DNA of 40,583 nt from contig JAOAUI010000361.1 of the NCBI GenBank assembly GCA_030157685.1, forward strand, positions 77,802 to 118,384. Reading direction: 5' to 3'. Of this stretch, positions 17,346-26,270 are shown piece by piece. The notes beneath the pieces are model-generated. The model saw only the letters and a program-made list of their open reading frames with translations. It ran no database searches and was not told where the DNA came from. A program made the translations under genes and the position numbers. This DNA comes from Ferruginibacter sp. Lineage in GTDB: Bacteria; Bacteroidota; Bacteroidia; Chitinophagales; Chitinophagaceae. Position 1 is the stretch's first letter. Each line of letters begins with the position of its first letter.

Positions 17346-19106
17346 ATGATGAGAAAAAAAATAATAACCAGCAGCTTTTTTCTTTGCATGTTTGTTGCTA
17401 CATCTTTTGCGCAGGAAACAGATTCGTTACTTAACAAAGCAAAGGATAAAGTAAAAGAAAAATTACAGATAAGCGGCACCATGGGCATAACCTACGAAGG
17501 GTATGGCCTTAGCCGCAGCCCATCGGGCTGGACAGGCTACCAGCCACGCAGGCCCTGGAACCAGGTACGCTTTAATTTTACGCCAACATTTAAATTCAGT
17601 AAAAATTTCAGCCTGCCGTTTAATTTTAATTTTGCCGCTATACCCACCAATTTTGCAGGGCCTTATGCAGGCATTAAAAAGCCAAGCTTCGGGCAGTTTA
17701 TCACCAACCCCATGAACAGTTTTGGCCTTAATCCAAAATACAAATGGGCCGAGCTGCAATTGGGTACGCAGTATTTAAAATACTCCGAACTTTCAACAGG
17801 TGATATTGGTGTGTTTGGCGTTGGAGTAGACCTGAGGCCCAAAACATTTCTCTTTAAATTTTTTACAGGTGTTTCACAACAAGGTATTAATTATGTTGTT
17901 GGTCCGCCAACTGTTACCGGTGCGTACAAAAGAAGAAACTGGATGGCGCAGATTGGTACAGAAAAAGAAGGTAAATATTTATTTGCATTAAATTTTGCAA
18001 AAGGAAAAGATGTACCAACATCAGCCGCACCGCCACCATTAACCATCAGGCCACAGGAAGGTATTGTGATAAGCCTGGTATCTGATCTTTACCTGGAGAA
18101 AGGATTTTATTTTAAAGCCGAAGGCGCACAATCAACTTTTACCAAAGACCTGGCAACGCCATTAAGCCCCAATTTAAAAAGCCTGAAACCTTTTATTGAA
18201 GCACACACATCCACCATAACCGATTTTGCAGCACAGGCTGCTATTGGGAAAAAAGGCAAGAACCTGGATTTGGGCGTAATGGTAAAATACCTGGGCGCAG
18301 GTTTTCAAACAATCGGCTATCCGTTTTTGCAAAGCGACAGGCTTGATTATCTTTTGAATACCCGTATCAATACCTGGAAAAACAAAATGAATATTGTAGC
18401 CAGCCTGGGCCAACGTGTAAATAATGTAAACAATACGGCATTAAAAGCAAAACAGTTTATCGGCAATCTCAACTGGTTTACACAGTTCAGCGAAAGCTTC
18501 AGTTTAAATATTAACTATAATAATTTTGGTTTTCAAACAGCAAGCGGCCTGAACCCCTTCGGCATAAAAAATGTAAGTAACGACCTGGGTATAAATCCAA
18601 CCTTTACTTTTACGGGTAAAAAAATTATTCACCTGATAAGCATTAGTTATAATTACAGTAAGTATGATGAACGTGATGTAATGACCGGCCTTACTACATC
18701 TAACAATACCCACACAGGTTTACTTACCTATGTGCCAACATACCTGGAGAAGGAAATATCGCCCGACTTCAGCATCCTGTATTTTTATAACAACGTGCCC
18801 GGTGCTAAAATTACCCTGGCTACATTCAGCGCAGCATTAAGTATGCAGGCAGCCAAAAAGAAAATGCGGCTTCGTGGTCAATTGCAATACACGCTTGGAA
18901 AATTAAATAGCTTCAGCAGCAACAATAATTTAATTGCCAGCTGTAATATTGATTTTAAGTTAACAAAGAAACTTACCTGGGTAACTTTTTTAACTACCAA
19001 CTATTTTAAATACGGAAACGAAATAACGCCCAACGGAGCCAACTACGTAGAAACAGGTTGCCGCACAGGATTTCAATATCGTTTTGACACAAAAAAACAA
19101 AAATAG
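17346..19106 (+). CDS. Putative outer-membrane beta-barrel protein
   Basis: 586 residues with a signal peptide (MMRKKIITSSFFLCMFVATSFAQ). A short amphipathic helix (SLLNKAKDKVKEKLQ) precedes alternating hydrophobic/polar strands rich in aromatic residues: ISGTMGITYEGYGLS, QVRFNFTPTFKFSKNFSLPF, GVFGVGVDLRP, IIHLISISYNYSKY. It ends in FQYRF plus a short tail, as outer-membrane barrels often do. It is longer than PorP/SprF proteins (about 300-350 residues), the barrels usually paired with giant surface proteins in this phylum. Its place between the PKD giant and a TANFOR-like protein suggests a dedicated export or anchoring partner. A TTG start at 17322 would add eight residues before the signal; the ATG pair at 17346/17349 fits better. 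The stop lies 3 nt before the next gene. Confidence 0.7.
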   Translation: MMRKKIITSSFFLCMFVATSFAQETDSLLNKAKDKVKEKLQISGTMGITYEGYGLSRSPSGWTGYQPRRPWNQVRFNFTPTFKFSKNFSLPFNFNFAAIPTNFAGPYAGIKKPSFGQFITNPMNSFGLNPKYKWAELQLGTQYLKYSELSTGDIGVFGVGVDLRPKTFLFKFFTGVSQQGINYVVGPPTVTGAYKRRNWMAQIGTEKEGKYLFALNFAKGKDVPTSAAPPPLTIRPQEGIVISLVSDLYLEKGFYFKAEGAQSTFTKDLATPLSPNLKSLKPFIEAHTSTITDFAAQAAIGKKGKNLDLGVMVKYLGAGFQTIGYPFLQSDRLDYLLNTRINTWKNKMNIVASLGQRVNNVNNTALKAKQFIGNLNWFTQFSESFSLNINYNNFGFQTASGLNPFGIKNVSNDLGINPTFTFTGKKIIHLISISYNYSKYDERDVMTGLTTSNNTHTGLLTYVPTYLEKEISPDFSILYFYNNVPGAKITLATFSAALSMQAAKKKMRLRGQLQYTLGKLNSFSSNNNLIASCNIDFKLTKKLTWVTFLTTNYFKYGNEITPNGANYVETGCRTGFQYRFDTKKQK

Positions 19107-19109
19107 CAC

Positions 19110-20003
19110 ATGAAAAAAATATTATTAACAGCCATCGCCATTATTATTACAACCATTTGTATGGCACAGGTAAAATTCAATTTTGCAATACTTAATACAC
19201 AGCCGCCTGCACAATTATCTGAGTGGGGCAACAGGCGTGAAGTGCTTACATTGATCGTTACTGGACAACCTGGTGTTCCTGGTGGTGGTCAGTATAAAAT
19301 AAAAACTGAGATCAAAACAACAGACGGAACCGTTGTAGCGTCGGCCGACCTGGCTAAAACACCTGTATTTACACTCAATTCAACAGGTACACCAACAATT
19401 TTGCTTGCCAATGATGTAATGCCGCTGGAGTTTATGGTGTTTACAGGCAAATACCAAACATCTTTACAAAGAACTGGTAAACTGCCTGCAGGTAATTATA
19501 TTATTTGTGCAAGGCCGGTTAATATTATAGATTACACACCTTTAGGGGAAGAACAATGCAAAACCTTTTACCTGGCATCAACACAATTACCCATTTTGAT
19601 GAAGCCGTATAATGAAGAAGTGATGGATGCAAAGAAGGCACAAACAGCCATCATCTTCAGATGGAGCCCGGTAGTACCTACGCAACCATCGCCGGTTACG
19701 TACCGCATACAGGTTTTTGAAGTGTTGCCAACACAAAGCCCGGTGCAGGCACTAAGAAGTAACCAGCCCTTGCTGGATAAAGAAGTTTTAGCTGCCACAC
19801 AATTCATCTGGCAACCGCAGTTAACTTTTTTACCGTACGATGATGAAACAAAAAAACTCCCCACATTTATATGGACCATACAATCGCTGGATGCAAGTCA
19901 TAATCCTGTTACCAGGACAGATGGAAATGGCGAAGGCAGAAGTGAACCGCTTATCTTTTTTGTAAACCCCGATAAAAACAAAAGGCCTAAAAAACAAGAT
20001 TAG
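19110..20003 (+). CDS. Short exported TANFOR-like protein with a single Fn3-like repeat
   Basis: 297 residues with a signal peptide (MKKILLTAIAIIITTICMAQ). The N-terminal domain (FNFAILNTQPPAQLSEWGN..., LPAGNYIICARPVNI) has the same plan as the N-terminus of the 914-residue protein: a core ending in a G-x-Y-x-x-C-x motif. One repeat follows, with IIFRWSPVVPTQPSPVTYRIQVFE, ALRSNQPLLDKE and TFIWTIQSLDASHNPV, plus EGRSEPLIFFV. This is a clear single-copy version of the fourfold repeat upstream, but it lacks the GPCRPPYLC cysteines and the Cys-rich C-terminal domain. It is the last gene of the cluster and is probably a minor component or cap of the same surface structure (inference). Confidence 0.7.
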   Translation: MKKILLTAIAIIITTICMAQVKFNFAILNTQPPAQLSEWGNRREVLTLIVTGQPGVPGGGQYKIKTEIKTTDGTVVASADLAKTPVFTLNSTGTPTILLANDVMPLEFMVFTGKYQTSLQRTGKLPAGNYIICARPVNIIDYTPLGEEQCKTFYLASTQLPILMKPYNEEVMDAKKAQTAIIFRWSPVVPTQPSPVTYRIQVFEVLPTQSPVQALRSNQPLLDKEVLAATQFIWQPQLTFLPYDDETKKLPTFIWTIQSLDASHNPVTRTDGNGEGRSEPLIFFVNPDKNKRPKKQD

Positions 20004-20030
20004 AATTCAGAAACTTCACTTCAGAACAAT

Positions 20031-20100
20031 TTTGCCACAGAGGCACGGAAGCACAGAAATATACAGATTCCCCTTCAGTGCTTCTGAGCCTCTGTGGCAA
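20031..20100. repeat. Long imperfect palindrome (TTGCCACAGAGGC type), possible operon terminator
   Basis: TTGCCACAGAGGC pairs perfectly with GCCTCTGTGGCAA (13 bp). After a 4x4 mismatch (ACGG against CTGA), AAGCAC pairs with GTGCTT. T-rich sequence (TTTTATTTTTT) follows the right arm, so it could terminate the surface-protein operon that ends at 20003. Palindromes built on this sequence recur between genes in many bacterial genomes, including Bacteroidota (recollection, not tested). Confidence 0.75.
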
Positions 20101-20152
20101 TTTTATTTTTTGCCGAAGGCAAAACCTATTATTTCATTGCAGGATTATGTTT

Positions 20153-20160
20153 TATTTTTG
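20153..20160 (+). promoter_or_regulatory. Candidate -7 box (TATTTTTG) for recX
   Basis: An exact TAnnTTTG match ends 7 nt before the recX ATG (20168). The nearest upstream TTG (20137-20139) is too close for a standard -33. If used, the mRNA leader would be only a few nucleotides long. Confidence 0.4.
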
Positions 20161-20167
20161 AGGGGAA

Positions 20168-20635
20168 ATGAACAATAAATATCATTCAAAAGAAGAAGCC
20201 CTTCAAAAAGCAAAACAATATTGTGCTTACCAGGAGCGCTGCCACAGCGAGGTAAAAGAAAAACTCTACAGTCTTGGAATGAATAAAAAAGAAGTTCATG
20301 AATTACTGAGCGAACTCATCAGCAACAACTACCTGAACGAAGAACGATTTGCCATTCAGTATGCCGGCGGAAAATTCAGAATAAAACAATGGGGCAGGAT
20401 TAAAATTAAATATGCACTTAAACAAAAACAGGTAAGTGAGTATTGTATAAAAAAAGCGTTGAACGCAATTGACGAAAAGGATTATACAAAAACAGCAGAA
20501 AAACTGTTTGAGCAAAAACTAAAAACACTGAAAGCAGAGAAAAATATCTTTATTAAAAAAAGAAAGCTGCAGGATCATTTATTGCAAAAGGGGTTTGAAA
20601 CAAGTCTAATAAGTAAACTGATTGCTGTAATTTAA
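20168..20635 (+). CDS. recX: RecX-family regulatory protein
   Basis: 155 residues, almost entirely helical and basic, as expected of RecX. Characteristic pieces are ALQKAKQYCAYQERCHSEVKEKL (first three-helix repeat), LISNNYLNEERFAIQYAGGKFRIKQWG (second repeat, matching the family's L..YLDD.RFA..Y...K....G motif) and IKKALNAIDEKDYTKTAEKL. RecX binds RecA filaments and modulates recombination and SOS induction. recA is not in the window, which is common in Bacteroidota. It stands alone between two palindromic repeats and converges on the WG-repeat gene. Confidence 0.85.
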   Translation: MNNKYHSKEEALQKAKQYCAYQERCHSEVKEKLYSLGMNKKEVHELLSELISNNYLNEERFAIQYAGGKFRIKQWGRIKIKYALKQKQVSEYCIKKALNAIDEKDYTKTAEKLFEQKLKTLKAEKNIFIKKRKLQDHLLQKGFETSLISKLIAVI

Positions 20636-20637
20636 TT

Positions 20638-20687
20638 GCCCGCAGATGTCGCAGAAAAAAACTGCGTATTCTGCGAAATCTTCGGGC
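20638..20687. repeat. Palindromic intergenic repeat (GCCCGCAGAT...TCGCAGAA type) between convergent genes
   Basis: The left arm (20638-20656) and right arm (20669-20687) form an imperfect stem: GCCCG/CGGGC, AGAT/ATCT and TCGCAGAA/TTCTGCGA, with single mismatches and a 12-nt A-rich loop. It starts 3 nt after the recX stop and ends 6 nt before the WG-repeat stop. It is likely to work as a bidirectional terminator. Sequences of this kind are common dispersed repeats in the phylum (recollection). Confidence 0.7.
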
Positions 20688-20692
20688 CAATT

Positions 20693-23035
20693 TTATTTCA
20701 AACTAAAATACACAGTCTCTGCAGGCTTAATACCCAGTATGGTGTTTTTATAAATGGAACCAAGCGATTTATATTCTGCAGGTACAATTAATTTGCCTGT
20801 TTTATCTACAACGCCTGCTTTATCATTCAACATAACCCTGGCAAAACCATTTGTAAAATCGTAAGCGCCCTGGTAAATGAATTCAGTCAGGGCCTTTCCT
20901 TTATTATCAAGCAGTCCCCATTTGCCTTCTTTTGCAGCCCACACCCTGTCTTCTGTCATGTATAAAATACTGTTGTATTTAAAATCAATGATGGTATTTC
21001 CTTTGCTGTCTATAAGGCCGGCCAGTTTATCTTTTTGAACAGGAAAGGTTCCGTTATCCGGATTGCCGGCAGCTTCATATTTGTTATTGTTAACCGGCTC
21101 GCCTTTTTTATTTATCAAAAAGAACTCATTGTTTAATTTAACCATAGCCGCTCCTTTCGTAAAACTGCTGGCTACATCAAATTTCAAATCAATTACCTTA
21201 TTGCCCAGCATATCTATAAACCCCCATTTTGAATTCTCTTTTACCAAAGCCAGGCCATCAGAAAATTCACCAATCTCATCCCAGGTTTTTGTGTTTATTT
21301 GTTTGCCTGTTTTATTTATCAGGTAATACTTGTTGTTTTTATCTTTAACAGCTATAAGTCCATCCTTGCACTTACTGCCTTCTTTAGCACTTAAATTAAA
21401 CACTTCATTACCTTTTTTATCTAGGTAATAAATATTGCCCAATTGGGGATTGGTTGCATAAGCAATACCTTCTGAATACGGTCCCTGAAAATTAGTAGTG
21501 AGATCTTTTATCTTTTTAAAGGTTTTGTCGGCAAGCATTGGTGCCGAAGTGCTGTTTACCTGTAATGCACAAATACCTTCGCTGAAATTTACAACCGAGT
21601 AATAACTTTCTGTATTTAATTTTTTACCGGTATAATCGTAAAAATCATATAGTTTTTGTTTGCCGATAAAAATCCCTTCCTCATTAAAATCTCCGGCCTC
21701 ACCAAACGGCAATGTTTTTATTGTATTGGCTGCCAGGTTAATTAACTGCACTGTATTATCGGTATTCAGTTTAATTGAATCTTCTGTTTCACTCAGGCTG
21801 TGGCCGTAGCTTTTTAAATTAAGATCGGTAAAAGTTTTTTGCGGGTTTCCGTTCAAATCAAAAATTTTCACTTTGTTGGTATAATGATAAACAATTCTTT
21901 TTTTACCAAGTATAACACCATTGGCGCTGTCTGGCTGAACGAAAACATTGTTGTTTACATCTCCCACTGTATACTTGCCATTTTGAATTACGTAAAACCT
22001 GTTGGCAACAGTAGCAGAAACATAGTCGTAGTTAGTAGCAACTATTATTGAACCGGTGTTGTTCATCATGCCGTACTTTTTTGTGTCAATGGTTTTAAAA
22101 ACAGTGTAACCCGCTTTATCTATGGTTACATCACTGTATTCCATCGGCAGTATGGGCATACCTTGCGTATTCATCGTTCCTTTTTTACCATTCGATTCAA
22201 TAATGAAAAGTCCGCCGGCATTCAGCGGCGATACCCGGTCAAACGATCTTTCCTGAATTACTTTTCCGGTTTTGTCAATCACAATCCATTGGCCGGGCAC
22301 TGTTGTTGAAGCTTGACCAACCTTATTCAATGTGTATCCTTTCTTTCTGGCAACAGAAGTAAACCCACCATAAAAAGGATTTGCATCTTCATATTCAGCA
22401 GCAATAACCAGGGTATTGCTTTTATCTATATAGCCGTATTTACCGGTTTCCGAAACTTTAACTGCGGCCAAACCATCACTGAAGACAGAAAAATTATAGT
22501 ACATGGCAGGGATGATAATCTTATTATTTTTATCCAGGAAACCCATCTTGTTTTCTTTCTGAAAGTTTATCGACCCTTCTTTTAAAACACCCAGGTAATC
22601 ATACTCAAATGGAATTGCAATACTGCCATTAACATCAACAGCTCCCCACGAAAAGCCGTAGTCAGGTTTTCTTTTTTTAATAACAGCCAATCCTTCACTG
22701 AATCCTTCAATATCAAAATATTGCGGCTCTACAATAGCTTTTTGTGCAGGTACCGAATACATGCCGGCATTATCTGCGCCGTCTTTAATAATAAAAATGC
22801 CGTTTTCGCCACTTGGCATAATACTTTTGTACAGCATGGGCACTACCAATTTTTTTTCGCTGTTGATTACACCGTATGTTTTTTCGGGTGCTTTTTGCAA
22901 AGGAGAAGCAGGAGGCAATTTTTTATATACCAGGGTATATCCATTGTTAAAAGGGTAATCAACCACATAGTCCTGGCAAAGCACATTTGAGTTAATAAAG
23001 AAGAATAAAACCAAAGTAGCAATCAGCTGTTTCAT
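20693..23035 (-). CDS. Exported WG-repeat protein
   Basis: 780 residues: a signal peptide (MKQLIATLVLFFFINSNVLC) and then WG (KWG) beta-repeats through the whole chain. Typical units are MGFLDKNNKIIIPAMYYNFSVFSDGLA, KYGYIDKSNTLVIAAEYEDANPF, SKWGFIDMLGNKVIDLKFD and GKWGLLDNKGKALTEFIYQGA. Each unit pairs a G[YF][IL]D strand with an [IV]P..Y strand. WG repeats form propeller-like or solenoid surfaces, mainly for protein binding; no enzyme motif is present. The signal peptide may alternatively have its cleavage around Cys20. Transcribed alone; the gap to the helicase gene contains divergent promoters. The specific role is unknown. Confidence 0.85.
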   Translation of the reverse strand: MKQLIATLVLFFFINSNVLCQDYVVDYPFNNGYTLVYKKLPPASPLQKAPEKTYGVINSEKKLVVPMLYKSIMPSGENGIFIIKDGADNAGMYSVPAQKAIVEPQYFDIEGFSEGLAVIKKRKPDYGFSWGAVDVNGSIAIPFEYDYLGVLKEGSINFQKENKMGFLDKNNKIIIPAMYYNFSVFSDGLAAVKVSETGKYGYIDKSNTLVIAAEYEDANPFYGGFTSVARKKGYTLNKVGQASTTVPGQWIVIDKTGKVIQERSFDRVSPLNAGGLFIIESNGKKGTMNTQGMPILPMEYSDVTIDKAGYTVFKTIDTKKYGMMNNTGSIIVATNYDYVSATVANRFYVIQNGKYTVGDVNNNVFVQPDSANGVILGKKRIVYHYTNKVKIFDLNGNPQKTFTDLNLKSYGHSLSETEDSIKLNTDNTVQLINLAANTIKTLPFGEAGDFNEEGIFIGKQKLYDFYDYTGKKLNTESYYSVVNFSEGICALQVNSTSAPMLADKTFKKIKDLTTNFQGPYSEGIAYATNPQLGNIYYLDKKGNEVFNLSAKEGSKCKDGLIAVKDKNNKYYLINKTGKQINTKTWDEIGEFSDGLALVKENSKWGFIDMLGNKVIDLKFDVASSFTKGAAMVKLNNEFFLINKKGEPVNNNKYEAAGNPDNGTFPVQKDKLAGLIDSKGNTIIDFKYNSILYMTEDRVWAAKEGKWGLLDNKGKALTEFIYQGAYDFTNGFARVMLNDKAGVVDKTGKLIVPAEYKSLGSIYKNTILGIKPAETVYFSLK

Positions 23036-23143
23036 ATTTACAAATTTTCGTTTTAAAATTACAAAAAAAACAGCGCAGGCTGATAAGGGTTGGCGGGTAT
23101 TTTGGCTTTAACAACACATCAACCCCTTCAAATAATTTAAAAC

Positions 23144-23151
23144 TACCTTCG
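23144..23151 (+). promoter_or_regulatory. Candidate -7 box (TACCTTCG) for the DEAD-box helicase
   Basis: TACCTTCG differs from TAnnTTTG at one conserved position and lies 17 nt before the start at 23169, a spacing similar to the dnaN and asnS boxes. Confidence 0.35.
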
Positions 23152-23168
23152 CAGTATATATTTTTAGT

Positions 23169-24497
23169 ATGACGTTTAGTGATTTAAATTTAAGCGGCCC
23201 ATTGCTCAATGCCCTTGATGAAAGAGGCTATACCACTCCAACCACCATTCAGCACCGGGTTTTCCCTGTGGTAATGAGTGGCCGGGATGTATGCGGTATT
23301 GCACAAACCGGCACGGGCAAAACCTTTGCTTACCTGTTGCCATTGCTCAGGCTTTGGAAGTTCAGCAAAGATAAAAACCCGCAAATACTGGTTATTGTAC
23401 CTACCAGGGAGCTGGCGGTGCAGGTGGTAGAATCGGTAAAAGAATTAACAACTTACATGAGTGTAGTGGCAATACCCATTTATGGTGGCGTAAATATTAA
23501 TACACAATGGAAAGATTTGCAAAACGGTGCAGATGTGCTGGTGGCAACACCGGGCAGACTGTACGACCTGATTTTGAACGGCGCATTTAAAACCAAGAGT
23601 ATAAAAAAACTGGTGATTGATGAAATGGACGAAATGCTTAACCTGGGTTTTAGAACACAGATAAAAAACATACTCGATCTTTTACCGGAAAAGCGGCAGA
23701 ACCTTTTATTTTCTGCAACTATTACCGACGAAGTGGAAACCCTGATGAACACTTACTTTAATGACCCGGAACGGGTGGAAGCCGCTCCAACCGGAACGCC
23801 ACTTGAAAATATTGAACAGACTTATTATGATGTTCCTAATTTTTATACAAAAGTAAATTTGCTCCACCTGTTGTTAACAGAGGATGAAAGCATGACCAAG
23901 GTTTTGGTATTTGTGGGCACAAAAAAACTGGCCGATGACTTGTATGAACAACTGGAAGCAAAGTTTCCGGGCACAGCCGGGGTTATACATTCGAACAAGG
24001 AACAAAACCACCGGTTTAATACCGTTAAGCAATTTCACGAAGGGGTTTACCGGTTTATAATAGCAACAGATATTGTTGCAAGAGGAATTGATGTTGCCGA
24101 AGTAACACACGTAATCAATTTTGATGTACCCGATGTGCCGGAAAATTATATTCACCGCATTGGCCGCACCGGCAGAGCCGATAAAAAAGGTATCGCCATC
24201 AGCTTTATAACCGAAAATGAAAAACCTTTACAGGAAGCGATTGAAACACTGATGAAACAGCCAATAACAAAACATACCCTGCCCGAAAGCCTCGTCATCT
24301 CAGATGAACTGACTGAAGATGAAAAGCCGAAGGTTTTTATGAAAGAGATAAAGTTGAAGATCCCAAAAGTTGAAGAACGTGGAGCAGCTTTTCATGAAAA
24401 ATCGGCCAAGAACAGCAAAGTGAATTTTATTGTAAGGAAGAAAGACCGCATGATGAAAAAATATGGTAAGCCTATTAAAAGAGCGCCTAAAAAATAA
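23169..24497 (+). CDS. DEAD-box-family ATP-dependent RNA helicase
   Basis: 442 residues with all helicase motifs in order: Q motif (YTTPTTIQ), Walker A AQTGTGKT (45-52), PTRELA (78-83), GG, TPGR (127-130), motif II DEMD (151-154), SAT (182-184), VFVGTKK, ATDIVARGID and HRIGRTGR (329-336). A basic C-terminal tail (KKDRMMKKYGKPIKRAPKK) probably adds RNA affinity. Such RhlE/DeaD-type enzymes unwind RNA in ribosome assembly and cold adaptation. Motif II reads DEMD rather than DEAD; the catalytic Asp and Glu are kept, so activity is expected. The mtfA-like gene follows after 17 nt and is probably co-transcribed. Assignment to RhlE, DeaD or CsdA cannot be settled by eye. Confidence 0.93.
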   Translation: MTFSDLNLSGPLLNALDERGYTTPTTIQHRVFPVVMSGRDVCGIAQTGTGKTFAYLLPLLRLWKFSKDKNPQILVIVPTRELAVQVVESVKELTTYMSVVAIPIYGGVNINTQWKDLQNGADVLVATPGRLYDLILNGAFKTKSIKKLVIDEMDEMLNLGFRTQIKNILDLLPEKRQNLLFSATITDEVETLMNTYFNDPERVEAAPTGTPLENIEQTYYDVPNFYTKVNLLHLLLTEDESMTKVLVFVGTKKLADDLYEQLEAKFPGTAGVIHSNKEQNHRFNTVKQFHEGVYRFIIATDIVARGIDVAEVTHVINFDVPDVPENYIHRIGRTGRADKKGIAISFITENEKPLQEAIETLMKQPITKHTLPESLVISDELTEDEKPKVFMKEIKLKIPKVEERGAAFHEKSAKNSKVNFIVRKKDRMMKKYGKPIKRAPKK

Positions 24498-24514
24498 AAA
24501 CAGTGCTACTTTTT

Positions 24515-25303
24515 ATGCAGACTATTCAATTACTCATCCTCATCATTTTTATACTGGCAATTTTTTACATGGTTAAATTTCTTGGAGGTAAAAAGAAAGT
24601 AACCGTCACTGACCCGGTACCGCTCCAGCTTAAATCTATTTTACAGGAACAGGTCCCGTTTTATCAGCAACTAAATAAAAATAAGAAAACCGAATTTGAA
24701 GAACGGGCAGCTCATTTTTTAACCCAGGTAAAAATAACCGGCGTTAAAACTGTTGTTGAAGATTTAGATAAAGTGCTGGTTGCAGCCAGCGCCATCATAC
24801 CTATTTTTAATTTTCCGGGTTGGCAATACCCAAACCTGAACGAAGTGTTGCTGTATCCCGATTCTTTTGATCATGAATTTGAGCAGCAGGGCGAAGACAG
24901 AAATATTTTGGGCATGGTGGGCAGCGGAGCTTTGAACCACGTGATGATCTTATCGCAGTTTGAACTGCGCCAGGCTTTTTTAAATGAAACCGGCAAAAAC
25001 AATACAGCCATACATGAGTTTGTACATCTAGTAGACAAAACAGATGGAGAAATTGATGGCATACCGGAATCCTTACTGCATAAGCAATACATAAAGCCAT
25101 GGCTGCAACTGATGCAGGAAAAAATAAAAGAGATCATTGACGACCAGTCAGACATTAACCCTTATGGCGCCACCAACGAAGCAGAATTTTTTGCCGTTGT
25201 ATCTGAATATTTTTTTGAACGGCCCGAACTGCTGAAAGACAAACACCCGGAACTGTATGAGCTGTTGCTGAAAATATTTCATCCTGCACCCGCCTCCAGT
25301 TAA
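24515..25303 (+). CDS. MtfA-like zinc-dependent peptidase (M90 family)
   Basis: 262 residues. An N-terminal membrane helix (TIQLLILIIFILAIFYMVKFL) is followed by a cytoplasmic or periplasmic domain with the family signatures VLVAASAIIPIF, YPNLNEVLLYP and WxxxxxG-type glycines. The zinc site is HEFVH (His167-His171), with a downstream Glu in NEAEFFAVVSEYFFERP. MtfA of E. coli is a peptidase that binds the Mlc repressor; family members of Bacteroidota often carry this N-terminal helix. The start at ATG 24515 is preferred over a GTG 12 nt upstream. It lies 17 nt behind the helicase gene, with no obvious functional link. Confidence 0.85.
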   Translation: MQTIQLLILIIFILAIFYMVKFLGGKKKVTVTDPVPLQLKSILQEQVPFYQQLNKNKKTEFEERAAHFLTQVKITGVKTVVEDLDKVLVAASAIIPIFNFPGWQYPNLNEVLLYPDSFDHEFEQQGEDRNILGMVGSGALNHVMILSQFELRQAFLNETGKNNTAIHEFVHLVDKTDGEIDGIPESLLHKQYIKPWLQLMQEKIKEIIDDQSDINPYGATNEAEFFAVVSEYFFERPELLKDKHPELYELLLKIFHPAPASS

Positions 25304-25325
25304 GTATTTTAACCGGCAAAAATCT

Positions 25326-26210
25326 TTAGATAATTTCTGCTACATGCCGGTGAATATTTTTTGCCAGCAAAGCTGTAGGCACATCATTCTCATCTCCTCC
25401 AAAAGGGTCTTCAATTTCTTCGGCAATTAATTCCAAACTTGCCAAAACATAAAACACAAAAGCTACAACAGGAACCACATAAAACCCCAGTTGAAAAACA
25501 TATCCAAAAGGCAGTGTCATAATATAAAAGAAAATGAATTTTTTTATAAACACGCTGTAAGAAAAAGGAATGGGTGTGTTTTTGATGCGTTCGCAGGCGC
25601 CGCATATATCGGTAAAGGATTGCAGTTCGGGATTTAAGAACAGCAACTGTTCGCCACTTATTTTTTTTGCTTCATGCAGTTGCTGTATACGTTGGTACAT
25701 AAGCATGGCCACCTGGTTAGGAATATGTTTTGCATGATCAATACCATGAAAAAATTCCCTGTGTTCTTCACCCTCAAATAACTCAACACGGGTCTGTTCC
25801 TTGTGCAGGTGGTTGTGCAGGGCATAGGCATAAGACGGAATTATTTTTCTAAAGAAGGCACGTTGTTCTTTATCGTCTGGCGGCAATATTGCCTGTAGTT
25901 TCATGGCCAGGTTACGGCTGTTATTTACCAGGCTGCCCCAGAGTTTGCGTCCCTCCCACCAGCGGTCGTAGGCGGTATTGGTGCGGAAAACCAGTAACAT
26001 GGAAATGGCAAATCCAAGCAGCCCATGCATGATGGGTATATTTTTTACATAGCTCGATTCAGAAAGTTTCCAGTACTCAAGCTCCAGCCACACAATGGTA
26101 CCGGCATACATGGCAATAGTAATGATAAGTGGCAGCAGTTTACGAAAGGTATCTGCCTTATGAAATTTAAAAATGAATGTAAACCAGTCCTTGGTATTGT
26201 AAGAGATCAT
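25326..26210 (-). CDS. Bestrophin-like anion channel (RFP-TM/UPF0187 family)
   Basis: 294 residues. Hydrophobic helices near the N-terminus (LLPLIITIAMYAGTIVWLELEY, IMHGLLGFAISMLLVFRTNTAYDRWWEGRKLWG) and in the C-terminal half (FIFFYIMTLPFGYVFQLGFYVV, PVVAFVFYVLASLELIAEEIEDPFG) match bacterial bestrophin homologues. FRTNTAYDRWWEGR and IEDPFG are the strongest signatures. Bacterial relatives form pentameric channels in the inner membrane, chloride- or cation-selective. The start is the ATG at 26210; a TTG-initiated extension to 26273 would run over the candidate promoter. It converges on the MtfA-like gene with a 22-bp gap. Confidence 0.88.
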   Translation of the reverse strand: MISYNTKDWFTFIFKFHKADTFRKLLPLIITIAMYAGTIVWLELEYWKLSESSYVKNIPIMHGLLGFAISMLLVFRTNTAYDRWWEGRKLWGSLVNNSRNLAMKLQAILPPDDKEQRAFFRKIIPSYAYALHNHLHKEQTRVELFEGEEHREFFHGIDHAKHIPNQVAMLMYQRIQQLHEAKKISGEQLLFLNPELQSFTDICGACERIKNTPIPFSYSVFIKKFIFFYIMTLPFGYVFQLGFYVVPVVAFVFYVLASLELIAEEIEDPFGGDENDVPTALLAKNIHRHVAEII

Positions 26211-26270
26211 GGTGTTTGTTTTTTCAAAAGTAAGCAATAGCAAAATGAATTGGGCAGGTTGTTGTTTTGC

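Noticed and set aside
20031-20687. CRISPR array or insertion-sequence ends around recX
   Set aside because: The two palindromes differ in sequence, occur once each, and there is no spacer series or transposase gene.
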